Assembly: GCA_910574455.1 (NCBI GenBank)
Contig: CAJSYZ010000006.1
Span: forward strand, 2,160,156 to 2,224,155
DNA: 64,000 bases
Reading direction: 5' to 3'
DNA from: Trichaptum fuscoviolaceum
Lineage: Eukaryota; Basidiomycota; Agaricomycetes; Hymenochaetales; Trichaptaceae
Shown here: one piece after another, positions 11,243 to 21,178 of the stretch
How the letters are laid out: every line of letters starts with the position of its first letter
How positions within the stretch are numbered: the first letter of the stretch is position 1
Made by a program: the position numbers and the translations under genes
Notes under the pieces: model-generated
What the model was told of the DNA's origin: nothing
Databases searched by the model: none
What the model saw: only the letters and a program-made list of their open reading frames with translations

Positions 11243-12389
11243 CAACAAGTAGCTCAAGGGAAGAGATCACCCAAGGAAGTGCCCAACCTGAAGGTCTTAA
11301 TACGAGTCGCCAATCATACGGAAAGATTGTTGGAAGACGTGCAGGAGATTTTTATCTTCGACCCCATCCGCATCACAGACATCCCCACCAACTCTACCCC
11401 ACCCCACACCCCATCCGAACTCGAATACTCCGATACTGAGCAGACAACCAAGGCAGAACCCCCATCCGAAGCTCGAGAAAGCATAGTAACCAATCCATTT
11501 GTTACTTCATACTCAGCCCCTCGACTCGGACAAGAATTCACAAGGGAAACCTATCTTAGCTCAGCATCATCTAACTTCGAAGATCCTCAATACTATTGGA
11601 CAAGCGAAATAGGAACACACAACAGGCAATTACCACCTGTAACACCTGTTACTCAAAGGATCCAGGAACAGCATACACCCCCTCCCCCTCCGATCAAACA
11701 AGAGATCAAACGCGAAGGAACTCCCATCCCCTCTCTAGGTTCACCTATCCATTTCAACACACCTACCCCTGGACCATTCCGATCTAAGCTCAGAAGGATC
11801 AGAAGAAGACTTAGTAGCTCTATTTATCAACCAAATAGGCAACCTGGCGGATCTAATCATCCCCAGAACTAGTCGACTTCACCCCATCCAACCCGGTATA
11901 TCAGACGAAACAGAAATTGCAGAGAACTTTAGACTTCTGAAACTCAACGGACTAGATCAACAAATCAAGAAAAGCTACGACGGAGATTCAGTAATCACAT
12001 CATTGGCATTTCTTATCCGAAACCGTCGATTCCCCACCAATTGGAAACTAAGGGTAGATTTAATTTGGACAGAAGGACGAGCCTACGTTGGAAGCAACCA
12101 AGCCCTTCGAAACGATCTCATATACGCAGCCCACATCCATCCGGAAACCAACTATCATTACACAGTCCAAACCACTAGGGAACATCTAGATTACGTTTGC
12201 TATTGGCCTGACGTTGAAGAAGACGTTCAAACCTATATCAATCGCTGCGGTTGTCAACCTAGCCTATCCCCAAGTGACATTCCACTCATTTCACCTCCGA
12301 ACCGTCCCATTCGACAAGCCACCCCTATTCCCCCAGTACCCCCGATTCTGGCACAGTATCAGACAAACGGAATCCAAACTACTGATTAG
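11243..12389 (+). CDS. Element C pre-gag ORF with integrase-like HHCC zinc-finger signature (frameshifted)
   Basis: Open reading in two frames. Frame one (11243-11872) encodes a Pro/Glu/Thr-rich region; reading then appears to pass by +1, between about 11738 and 11872, into a second frame encoding an acidic patch followed by a folded-looking domain to 12389. That domain has His residues near 12132-12150 (AAHIHPETNYHY), then CYWPDVEEDVQTYINRCGC (12199-12255). The pattern resembles the HHCC zinc finger at the N terminus of Gypsy integrases, including the tyrosine-tryptophan-proline block, with C-X-C instead of C-X2-C. No ATG starts the first frame. It may be a captured integrase N-terminal domain or part of a long Gag precursor. 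Function unknown. Confidence 0.55.
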
Positions 12390-14422
12390 ACACTCTGGCA
12401 CCTCGATCACAACTACCGGACACCCCTCACCTTGACACCTCGTTTGAATCACTACCTCCCTACCCCCCGGAAAATTCATACTTCGACTACTCGGAACGCT
12501 GTTGGTATAGAGCTCGAGGATTTCATTCCGAATACATCTACTTCAGCAAGCAAGGAAGAGAGTGGAAAGCTATTCCAAAAAGATATCGACACCACCCCGG
12601 AGAATTTTACCGCAGATACAACACAAATTATCAAGCAGTTGACCCGGAAGACGCTGAGGAACGTTACCAAGAGTTACACGGACTAAATCAACCCCAGTCC
12701 AGACCATCCCCTCTTACTCTTACCCACTTACTCCCCCCTTCACCGCTTGATACAAACACTTCACAATCCACCACATTAACTGCAGCCACATCCCCGGTTG
12801 CACCCCCAAGTACCCCACCTCCTACTACCCAACCCAACCCCAATACTCCCCAACCTTCTACTCATCAACCGAAGGAAGAAACTTCCCCAGTTGCTCATCC
12901 TTTACTCGCAAGCCCCACCCGGCACAGACACAGCCAATCGCTTGCAGGACCCTCCATCTTAGGCACAGACAAACCTAAAGTTGACGTTGAAATTGAGCAA
13001 TCCAAGCGATCAGTCAAGTCTCTAACAGATCGACTTGAAGCCCTCAAACTTAGAGGAGTAACAGATACACCCCCATCTGTAGACAAAGGAAAAGCACCAG
13101 AAAGACCTCCGAAGCAGGAAGAAGAACCTCCAAAGAAGGAAGAAGACAAATTAGACTACGTCGATCCCTTCGACCCTGACTACAAACCCAAAAAGTCTAA
13201 ATCTCCGACCCCTGAACCGCCACCTCCACCGCCACCTCCACCTCCATCGCCACCAATGGGAACTTCTGGAGGAGCAGTCAACACATCCGGACCCCCGGAC
13301 AAAATCGAAGAACGCAGGAATGGAGCCAATAAACCATTCAACTTCGATGGCAGTCGCAAGGATGCTAGACGATGGCTCGATCTCATGGAGAACTACATCA
13401 TCCTCACACCCGGTTACACTACAGACGAAGACAAGGTTCAACTTGCAGCCACATTCTGCAATCTAGGATCAGCTGGTACCTTCATAAACAGCATCATTAC
13501 CAAAGGAAACAAGAGACTAGCCAACGGAAAACCATGGGATTATACTTGGGCAAAATTCAAGAAAGATTTTCGTGAACACTTCATATCTGCAGACTACATT
13601 GCAGACGCATATGAGGAACTTATGAAACTCAAGCAAACCCCCGGCATGCGCACAGATCAATATGTCTATGAATTCCAACGACTAGCTTACGATGCAGGAA
13701 TCGAAGACACCACAGTTCTCACCAATCTGTTCAAGAAAGGCCTTCCAATTTCGATCCAAAGGGAACTGATCCGAATTGAAGACAATATGGCAAAGGACAC
13801 AGCAGGCAAACCTCTCATGGACCCATACTACGAGAATGCCCTCAAATTTGGTCTACAATACGAAAGGATGAATCCCCCTCATCAACAGAAACCTTCACAA
13901 TTCTTTAGGAAAAAGTACAGCTATCCGAAACGCCGATTCAACCGCAGATATCGAATTCATGAAATGGAAGTTGACTCCGACCCGGAACCGGAATCAGAAC
14001 CTTCACTCGAAGACAAGATGGAAGAATTCAATATCAATGCTATGTATTTCAACAAGCTCACCCCAGAGAAGCAGAAGGAAGCTAGAGACAAAGGTCTTTG
14101 TTTCTATTGCGAAAAACCCGGTCATATGGCGAATAAATGTCCTAAACGCCCATCCCGTCCTAGGAACTCTTTCAAACCTAGAGGAAAACCCCAAGGACGC
14201 TTCCCAGGTGCTAAACGTAGATTCAAGCCCCGAATCAATGCAATGGAAGTGGATGACGATGACTATGATGAAACAGACACCCTGGAAGACAAGGCATATC
14301 AAATCAACGAGATTATTACCAGTCTTGATGATCAGTCTCGAGAGGAACTATTCAACACTTTGGACGAACTCGACAATGAAGATTTCGCTGAATATGGCAA
14401 CTACGATGCTGCAAATTTTTGA
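12386..14422 (+). CDS. Element C Gag with long N-terminal extension
   Basis: Continuously open from 12386 to TGA at 14420-14422. The first ATG that fits a classical Gag is at 13256, but upstream codons in the same frame (from 12386) read like protein, with an aromatic/basic segment at 12420-12690, Pro/Thr-rich linkers, an acidic lysine-rich stretch and a poly-proline run, so the true product may be longer. The Gag core lies at about 13330-13870 and a CCHC knuckle (CFYCEKPGHMANKC) at about 14098-14139. Upstream, a TGA at 12383-12385 separates this frame from the zinc-finger ORF; a sequence change there could once have joined them. The frame ends in the frameshift site described next. Confidence 0.85.
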   Translation, partial: LDTLAPRSQLPDTPHLDTSFESLPPYPPENSYFDYSERCWYRARGFHSEYIYFSKQGREWKAIPKRYRHHPGEFYRRYNTNYQAVDPEDAEERYQELHGLNQPQSRPSPLTLTHLLPPSPLDTNTSQSTTLTAATSPVAPPSTPPPTTQPNPNTPQPSTHQPKEETSPVAHPLLASPTRHRHSQSLAGPSILGTDKPKVDVEIEQSKRSVKSLTDRLEALKLRGVTDTPPSVDKGKAPERPPKQEEEPPKKEEDKLDYVDPFDPDYKPKKSKSPTPEPPPPPPPPPPSPPMGTSGGAVNTSGPPDKIEERRNGANKPFNFDGSRKDARRWLDLMENYIILTPGYTTDEDKVQLAATFCNLGSAGTFINSIITKGNKRLANGKPWDYTWAKFKKDFREHFISADYIADAYEELMKLKQTPGMRTDQYVYEFQRLAYDAGIEDTTVLTNLFKKGLPISIQRELIRIEDNMAKDTAGKPLMDPYYENALKFGLQYERMNPPHQQKPSQFFRKKYSYPKRRFNRRYRIHEMEVDSDPEPESEPSLEDKMEEFNINAMYFNKLTPEKQKEARDKGLCFYCEKPGHMANKCPKRPSRPRNSFKPRGKPQGRFPGAKRRFKPRINAMEVDDDDYDETDTLEDKAYQINEIITSLDDQSREELFNTLDELDNEDFAEYGNYDAANF

Positions 14423-14454
14423 ACAGCTCAGAGTTGGTTAACCCGGTTCAACTC
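14413..14454 (+). promoter_or_regulatory. Candidate -1 ribosomal frameshift site of element C (gag/pol)
   Basis: Gag ends GCA AAT TTT TGA. AAATTTT at 14413-14419 is a correctly phased slippery heptamer directly before the stop, and pol is in the -1 frame from 14419. Downstream, GAGTTG (14431-14436) can pair with CAACTC (14449-14454); the spacer is 11 nt, a little longer than usual. Confidence 0.7.
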
Positions 14455-17400
14455 AACACTGTTGTTCTAAATGGCAACATCTCATCATTTCGAATCCCGG
14501 TCAAATTACTCGTTAACGGACGCCTCATCACTATCAATGCCCTTCTTGACACCGGAGCACAACTGAACTTTATCAACTCGGATCTAGTTGATAAGCTCAA
14601 CATCAAAATGCATAAACTTGATAAAGCTTTACAAGTTAGCAATGCCGATGGAACTCTGAACAAGAACGGAACAGTTTCAGAACGGATTCGATTGAATCTC
14701 ACCCACCCTCATTCAACCTCAACAATCTTTCATCGGACACACATTCCAAGCGACGATGTTATTCTAGGACTACCTTGGTTCAAGCAGGCAAAGCCTCAGA
14801 TTAACTGGAATGATGACACGATCACTATCAACAAGATCACGGTCTCTACTCGACTCGAACAGCAAAAGCAAAAGCCAAAGGAGAAACTTAATATTCCAGA
14901 TGAATATTTGGAATATGCGGACATCTTCTCAGAAAATGAAATCCAAACCTACCCCCCTGCCCGACCCTATGATATGGAGATCAAAATGTTACCAAGTTTT
15001 GTGCCGAAAATTCACAAACCGTACCCGGTCCCATACCATCAACAACCGATTCTCACTACGTTAATTGACGACTTGCTCAACAAAGGATTTATCAAGGAAT
15101 CTAACTCCCCAATGGCATCACCTTTCTTCTTTATTGATAAGAAAGATGGAACACTTCGACCAGTACAGGACTACAGATACCTTAACTCGCATACAGTCAA
15201 AGATGCATATCCTATGCCAAACTCGCAGCAACTACTCGATCAACTCCGAGGATCCAAATACTTCACTACCCTCGATATCCGACAAGGTTATCACAACATT
15301 CGCATCAAGGAATCCGATCAATGGAAAGCAGCCTTTGTATGCAACAGGAAACTCTATCAGCCAACCGTTATGTTTTTCGGTCTATGCAACTCACCTGCGG
15401 TTTTTCAACGCTTCATGAATGACATTCTAGCAGAGCAAATACGCCAGAACAAGGTCATTGTTTACATGGACGACCTACTCATTCATGCCCCGACTCTCAA
15501 GCAGCTCATTGAAAACACCAAAGAAGTTTTTCAAATCCTAAAGGACAATAAACTCTACGTCAAACCAGCGAAATGCCGATTTCACCAACTCGAAGTACCA
15601 TTTCTTGGTTACATTATTTCGGAATCAAAGATCAAGACAGACCCCTCCAAGATCCAAGGAATACTTGACTGGACCACTCCGAAATGTCTCAAAGACGTTA
15701 GATCATTTACAGGTTTTACCAACTTCTATCGCAGATTCATTCCGAACTATGCAACTATATGCCGACCACTCGATCAACTTAAACGGAAGGACACACCTTT
15801 TGTCTGGACAGACAAATGTGAAAAGGCTTTTCAGACGCTCAAGGAACTCTTTTCGAAGGAACCCCTCCTTATGCAACCCGACCCACACAAACCATTTTAT
15901 CTTGAAACGGACGCCTCAGCCGTAGCTACCGGCGCAGCACTACGCCAACATGACGAAAATGGTCAACTCAAACCCATAGGTTATATTTCTCAAGCTCTCA
16001 ACCCGACGCAACGCAACTGGCAAATATATGACAGAGAACTATTTGCTATTATTCGAGCACTCCAAATGTGGAGACACTATTTACTTGGAAGCCCGCATAC
16101 AGTTACGATTCATTGCGACCACAAGAATCTGACTTATTGGAGACAACCCCAACGCTTGACCCCTCGACAAGCTCGATGGCAGAATGAACTCTCAAGATAC
16201 AATTACAAGATACAAGCCATACCAGGAAAACACATGATCCAATCCAATGCCCTATCCCGACGTGCGGACCATTTTAAAACGGAAGGAGAACTTAGCAACG
16301 AAGTTACACTTCTACCAGGGAAAGTTTTTCTCAAAGAAATGGAACTCCTAGCCACCCGAATTGAAGAAGCAGAAGAAGATGACAGGAACATCATCGATGT
16401 CGATGACCTTCACCTCCAAATACGCAAAGAAACTGGAGATATTCAGGAAGCGATGAGCCTTCTACAGAAAGAATTACCACTCACCAAACCCAAAATGACC
16501 GACTTCACAATCAAGGATCAATTGGTACACTTCAGGAACAAGATCTATGTGCCAAGGAACACGGAAATCATGCGCAACCTCCTACGACTATATCATGACT
16601 TACCAACTCGAAACCACCCTGGAGTAGCGAATACAATGGAACAAATTTGACGAACATATTACTGGCCAAGAATGCAACAGTTCGTGACGAAATACATCCA
16701 AGGATGTGCTATCTGTCAACAGATGAAGATCAACCACCATCCTCTTGTACCTCCACTCAACCCGATCATTGCAGATAAAGACACTTACCCGTTTGCAACT
16801 GTCAACATCGATTTCATCACAGACCTCCCAGAATCTGATGGATTCGACAGCATATGTGTTATTGTGGATCATGACTGCACCAAGGCGATTGTACTCACTC
16901 CATGCACCAAGACGATCACTGCACTAGACACTGCACAACTGTACTTCGACAATGTGTACAGACGATTCGGATTACCCAGGAAAATAATCTCGGATCGAGG
17001 ACCACAGTTTGCATCCATGGTGTTCAGACAGCTATGCCGATTGCTTCACATCAAGCAGGCAATGTCTACAGCATATCACCCACAGACTGATGGACAAGCA
17101 GAGCGCAGCAATCAGGAGATCGAAGCATACTTCAGAATCTATGCAGCAAATCACCCTCACCTCTGGAGCAAATACATCCCCCTCATGGAATTCACACACA
17201 ACAATCGGAAACACTCAACCACGGAACAGACCCCCTTTCGACTACTAATGGGATATGATCCAACATCATTCCCCTCGGAAAAATCGGAACTTGATAGCAA
17301 CATTCCAACGCTCAAGAATCGCCTATCAAAGATACTAGAACTCCGAAATGACGCAGAAGCAGCTCTAACACTCGCACAGGAATATCAGCGCGAAGCTCAA

Positions 17401-17847
17401 TCTACCCAATTCAAGCCACTATACATTGGACAATCCGTATGGTTAGAAGCAAGGAACCTCCGAAGAACCGGACTACCCTCAAAGTTTCAATCAAAACGCG
17501 AAGGACCCTTCGTTATCAAGCGAAAACTCAGGGATAATGTCTATGAACTCGAACTGCCTAGAACTTGGAAGATTCACCCTGTATTCCACGCCTCCCTTCT
17601 CACTCCCCACACCGAGACAGTAGAACATGGGCCAGCCCATTCTAAACCTCCACCTGACCTTATCGATGGAGAAGAAGAATTTGAAGTAGAAGCAATTCTA
17701 CAGCACAAAGGAGCCCCGAATCGAAGGAAGTACCTTATCAAATGGTTAGGATACCCGACTAGCAACAACACATGGGCCTCCGAAGACGCACTAAAGCATT
17801 CAGAAGAACTTCTATCAGCATACAAGGAGTTGCACAAGCTGAAGTAG
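14419..17847 (+). pseudogene. Element C Pol (PR-RT-RNase H-INT-chromodomain) with one in-frame TGA
   Basis: Protease LLDTGAQ (Asp at residue 44); RT with YMDD near 15463; RNase H (LETDASAVATGAAL near 15901); integrase HHCC near 16588-16716; DDE core (NIDFITDLPES, SDRGPQFAS, PQTDGQAERSNQE); chromodomain (EEEFEVEAILQHKG, YLIKWLGYP). The frame is open throughout except TGA at 16648-16650, where the motif leading into YYWP is expected to have Trp, so TGG to TGA is likely. The stop is followed by C (TGAC), a context known to be leaky, so readthrough cannot be excluded given the nearly identical LTRs. Confidence 0.92.
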
Positions 17848-18079
17848 CCCGATTTGGATAAAGCGGACACACAACGCGACCCACTTAACCCGATTTGGAC
17901 ACCTTGGACCTACAAGCAGAACTTCTTAGCCCCCTCCTCAGACTTCTTGCCCCACTACGGCTAGATAACAAGACTTCTTGCCTCCGAAGTTTGATATCGA
18001 AGAACCAACATGCCCCAATGAGCCCCAGAAGCTTTCTACTGATTCAACGACCACATGATCAACTAGAAACTTCGTATAA

Positions 18080-18430
18080 ATGCACCAGAAGCCACCCCAC
18101 TTCCTCCCCATTCTCATGCACACCTTCTATGACATTATCCGACTTCTCATCTGGATAGCTCATTTACAAATCCACCCTATCATCACACGCACCTCTTTCC
18201 GACTCTTCCATCTCTTTCTCATCTGGTACATCTTCCCAGAACGCCGACCTACCACCTTCTGGATACACGATCTAGAACTACACTATCTAGGACGAAGCAC
18301 TCATATTTACGTTGGCCTTGGGCCGAATAATGAGTTCTTCATCACAGGAGTCGATCCCACCTCTCATTTCCAGCTTAGTGGAACGCCAGCTGACGGAACT
18401 CCAAGTGATAGCGAATCAGTCATCGCATGA
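18080..18430 (+). CDS. Element C accessory ORF a, hydrophobic
   Basis: ATG at 18080, 116 residues. The N-terminal half is rich in Ile/Leu/Phe/Trp (about residues 8-55), possibly one or two membrane segments; the second half (from RRPTTFWIHDLELHYL) looks globular. It lies 232 bp downstream of Pol and overlaps the next ORF by 101 bp. I recognise no family. An envelope-like role would be speculation. Confidence 0.45.
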   Translation: MHQKPPHFLPILMHTFYDIIRLLIWIAHLQIHPIITRTSFRLFHLFLIWYIFPERRPTTFWIHDLELHYLGRSTHIYVGLGPNNEFFITGVDPTSHFQLSGTPADGTPSDSESVIA

Positions 18431-19010
18431 CGAACAGATTATTCTCAATTCTCATCTGTTCTATTTTGTGTTTAAGGACGATCATCCTGATAAGGAACCA
18501 TTGGACATACTCATCCCAGACATCAATAACCGCATCCGAAACGCCCCCGGTCCGACCAAAGTGAGATACGCACTCCAGCTGTATGCACTCCTCGAGTTCT
18601 ATAAAATCACCATCGAAAAACTTCGTGACCACAAGCAAGAGCAACCTCTCACCTCTAGCACCCCCCTGGAATCCCAGCAGACTCCACCACCTCCGGCACC
18701 CAGTCCTATCGACTCCCTGCCAGACCTCGAACCCTTTTCTCCAAATCCTAGCCCCATCCCAACGACAGTCAACCCCCGGGACATCTTCTCCCCCCCTCTG
18801 GCAACCAGCACCCCCTTTACCTTCACCACTACGAATTACAGCGACGACACACTTGTCAACGCCTCCACCGACTCCTCCTCATCCTCCTCCTCCTCCTCTT
18901 CCTCAACCGACTACGACGACGACGCCAACAGTAACCCCCGATTTTTGTTTGCATCCGTATTTCCCATATTTTTACAACAGTCCCACCTCGACCAGACAAA
19001 CCTTGTTTAA
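18330..19010 (+). CDS. Element C accessory ORF b
   Basis: ATG at 18330 inside ORF a, in the next (+1) frame. About 226 residues: an N-terminal, probably helical part (to about residue 105, including LYALLEFYKITIEKL), then a long Pro/Ser/Thr linker ending in a run of serines and Asp residues (18865-18935). The reading appears to pass into the +1 frame around 18900-19000, because the alternative frame is well formed from there. Unknown function. Confidence 0.45.
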   Translation: MSSSSQESIPPLISSLVERQLTELQVIANQSSHDEQIILNSHLFYFVFKDDHPDKEPLDILIPDINNRIRNAPGPTKVRYALQLYALLEFYKITIEKLRDHKQEQPLTSSTPLESQQTPPPPAPSPIDSLPDLEPFSPNPSPIPTTVNPRDIFSPPLATSTPFTFTTTNYSDDTLVNASTDSSSSSSSSSSSTDYDDDANSNPRFLFASVFPIFLQQSHLDQTNLV

Positions 19011-19737
19011 TCCCCCACCTACCCCCAGACCCAGAACTATTCCGTTACCTTCTATGCCTTTCAATTTTAACACTCCCATTCCGACATACCAACTGCCACC
19101 TTCTGAAACACCTGAACAACGTCTTGCAGCCACTGCCCCCTTTTTCTATCCCTCCCCCTTAAAATTTGATTTCCTTGACAAAGAAGAAGAAGAAGAACTC
19201 CAGCCTGGACCAGCCGACTCGGAATTCGGTTCCAATCTTTGGTCCCTCCCGACCGACGAACCCGGTTGGAACGCCGACGACTGGCCCACCACTTACCTCC
19301 TCCGACACAACACTGTCACCGGACCCCTCCAGTACCCCTCACCTCCACCAAGCCCACGCCCCACTCACCCCCAGTACGGCCCTCTTGGTCCTGTTGATTT
19401 GGTACAACACTATCTGTTTGATCCGAAGCTCACCCCTCACGTCAACGTTGAACGACTTCGACGTTGCTCACCATTCCCGGAACTCGTGAAGTTAGTGCTT
19501 AGGCACACTTTCTTCAACCCAGAGCACGCCCCCCCTCTCTTACTCGGTCTTAAAATCGTCCTCGACCTTCCGTACACGCCCTACATCACCCGGAGAATTC
19601 GCCACAAGGGATCTTTGCACGCTCACTTCGCACCCTACCCAGGAGACCCCTTCTGTACTTGTGAGTGCTGCCTGTATTGCCCCCTTCATCATGCCGCCCA
19701 TCCAAACCCGGCGCGGAACCCTCACGAAGGAGAATAG
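18583..19737 (+). CDS. Element C accessory ORF c, Cys/His-rich C terminus
   Basis: Frame +1 relative to ORF b. Up to about 18940 it is probably only the shadow of ORF b; from there it looks genuine: Pro-rich, then an acidic run (KEEEEEEL type, near 19180), a compact region to 19640, and a cysteine cluster CTCECCLYCPLHHAAH at 19654-19701 that could bind zinc. It ends at TAG 19735-19737, overlapping ORF d by 48 bp. Could equally be the continuation of ORF b after a 1-nt mutation. Confidence 0.4.
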   Translation: MHSSSSIKSPSKNFVTTSKSNLSPLAPPWNPSRLHHLRHPVLSTPCQTSNPFLQILAPSQRQSTPGTSSPPLWQPAPPLPSPLRITATTHLSTPPPTPPHPPPPPLPQPTTTTTPTVTPDFCLHPYFPYFYNSPTSTRQTLFNPPPTPRPRTIPLPSMPFNFNTPIPTYQLPPSETPEQRLAATAPFFYPSPLKFDFLDKEEEEELQPGPADSEFGSNLWSLPTDEPGWNADDWPTTYLLRHNTVTGPLQYPSPPPSPRPTHPQYGPLGPVDLVQHYLFDPKLTPHVNVERLRRCSPFPELVKLVLRHTFFNPEHAPPLLLGLKIVLDLPYTPYITRRIRHKGSLHAHFAPYPGDPFCTCECCLYCPLHHAAHPNPARNPHEGE

Positions 19738-20431
19738 TCCCCCTCCTCCTCGTTGTCCGACCGAAACTCTCCTCCCCAATCAGGCGTTTACCCTCACGGA
19801 ACCCACTCGTCAACAGTACTCGGCCACACTCCTCCACAGTGGACTCTTACCATATGTCCTCGACTCGACTCAGCGCCCCTTTCACCACTCTGTCTACACT
19901 CTCAATGTCATGCATGAATTACTTGCCCAATTGCAAGACTACATCGACCAGCATCGCGGCGGACATAAGCGATTCAACTTTCGTTTTGTTCAAGTAATCA
20001 TTCGTTGACTAAATCAAGTGATGATGGGACAACTAGCTGATGAGTTCACGGAGTATGAATTTGAACGTTTATTGGCTTACACTCTAGACGATGGACACCT
20101 TGAAGGACCTCCTCGATTTGTCGACCCGGTACCCCTCCCTCCCTCATCACCAATTGCTCTACCCCCACCCGAGTTTCCCACTGCCTACCATGATCAAGAA
20201 AACATGCCTATCTTTGATCCAGCAAAACGGAACGAGTTCGACGTTCAGAACGCGCCTCAACAGCCTTCAGAACCTCAACAACCTCCAACCCCGGTTTCAC
20301 CCCCTTATGTTGTACATACACCTCGACCAAATGAACATCCCTCTCCTCCACTCTATCGACCTGACCCCCAACCCGACATAGACTGGCTTGCTATCGCAGC
20401 AGCCTTACCTTCCGATTTTCATTTCTCTTGA
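19690..20431 (+). pseudogene. Element C accessory ORF d, one TGA
   Basis: ATG at 19690, again +1 relative to the previous ORF. The frame has a TGA at 20006-20008 (context CGT TGA CTA, consistent with CGA to TGA), after which it continues to 20431 with acidic and Pro-rich sequence. From a-d each ORF is shifted by +1 and overlaps its predecessor. No family recognised. Confidence 0.4.
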
Positions 20432-21173
20432 CGGTCTACTTATTCGTTTGCTTTTCTTATTATTGGTCTTAATTTGACCCTATAGCATTCGATTTCTATC
20501 TCTATCTCTCTCATGCTTCATCCATTATTGATCTTAACTTGATCCTATAAGCATTGTATTTGTCTTTGAAATTCTCGCATTCGCAATGTCTTGCTACTAC
20601 GGAATTTCAAGCTTAGAGACAGGGTACTGTTATGCATCAAGCATACGGACCATGTTTACCTTTGTTTACCTCACGTAACCCGATTAGGCTACGCTTACCT
20701 TTGTCCCTCGGACTTTACCATTTAACCTTTTTACCTTTAACCTTCGGTGCCCCAGGTAGCCCCCTTTTACTGCCTCTTTGTTTACATTGCCCCTTCGCTT
20801 TACCATAGCCCCAGTTAGCCCTACGTAGCCCCAGTTAGCCCCATTTCCCCTGTTTCACAGTTAGCCCTAGTTAGCCCCAGTTAGCCCCAGTTAGCCCCAG
20901 TTAGCCCCAGCTAGCCCCAGAAGCGTGTTCTATTTATGTTTCTCTCCTCTGTAGTATATAAACCCTGTACATACCGCCCCAGGATGACACTTAAGTCAAT
21001 CCTCCTATAGTCTTTCACACCATCGTGCCAAAGACTCTGTTCACCCACGACTTCCGAGCTTAAGAGAGCCTCGTTAAAGCGCCCACTCTTATCTCACCAC
21101 TTGTTTGTTCACAAACAACGCTTTTGTCACTTATCATTTCCGTGATAAGTCTTCCGAAGCCGTGAACGTAACA
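20432..21173 (+). repeat. Element C 3' untranslated tail and 3' LTR
   Basis: 20432-20627 has no ORF I would support; two diverged copies of a stretch containing TTGATCTTAA/TTGGTCTTAA followed by CTATA(A)GCATT are seen near 20461 and 20527. AGAGACAGGGTAC precedes the LTR as its purine-rich tract. LTR 20628-21173 (546 bp) repeats the 5' LTR with one extra C near 21021 and has TATATAAA at 20955-20962. TSD TACCA follows. Confidence 0.9.
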
Positions 21174-21178
21174 TACCA

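Larger units (their letters stand above)
10133..21173 (+). mobile_element. Gypsy element C, about 11 kb, with extra ORFs on both sides of gag-pol
   Basis: Complete LTR element: LTRs 10133-10677 and 20628-21173, TSD TACCA at 10128-10132 and 21174-21178, inserted in B pol. The LTRs differ visibly by one inserted base (ACACATCG against ACACCATCG), so insertion is recent. Order inside: leader, ORF with HHCC zinc-finger signature (11243-12389), Gag (12386-14422), Pol (14419-17847), overlapping accessory ORFs (18080-20431), tract, 3' LTR. The length, about twice that of an ordinary Gypsy element, comes from the extra ORFs. Confidence 0.93.

Noticed and set aside
18080..18430. Envelope protein in element C
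   Set aside because: Only hydrophobicity supports it; no signal peptide, cleavage site or recognisable family motif.
20461..20600. Diverged direct repeat in the tail of element C
   Set aside because: Short and in non-coding sequence next to the 3' LTR; no role can be argued from one copy.
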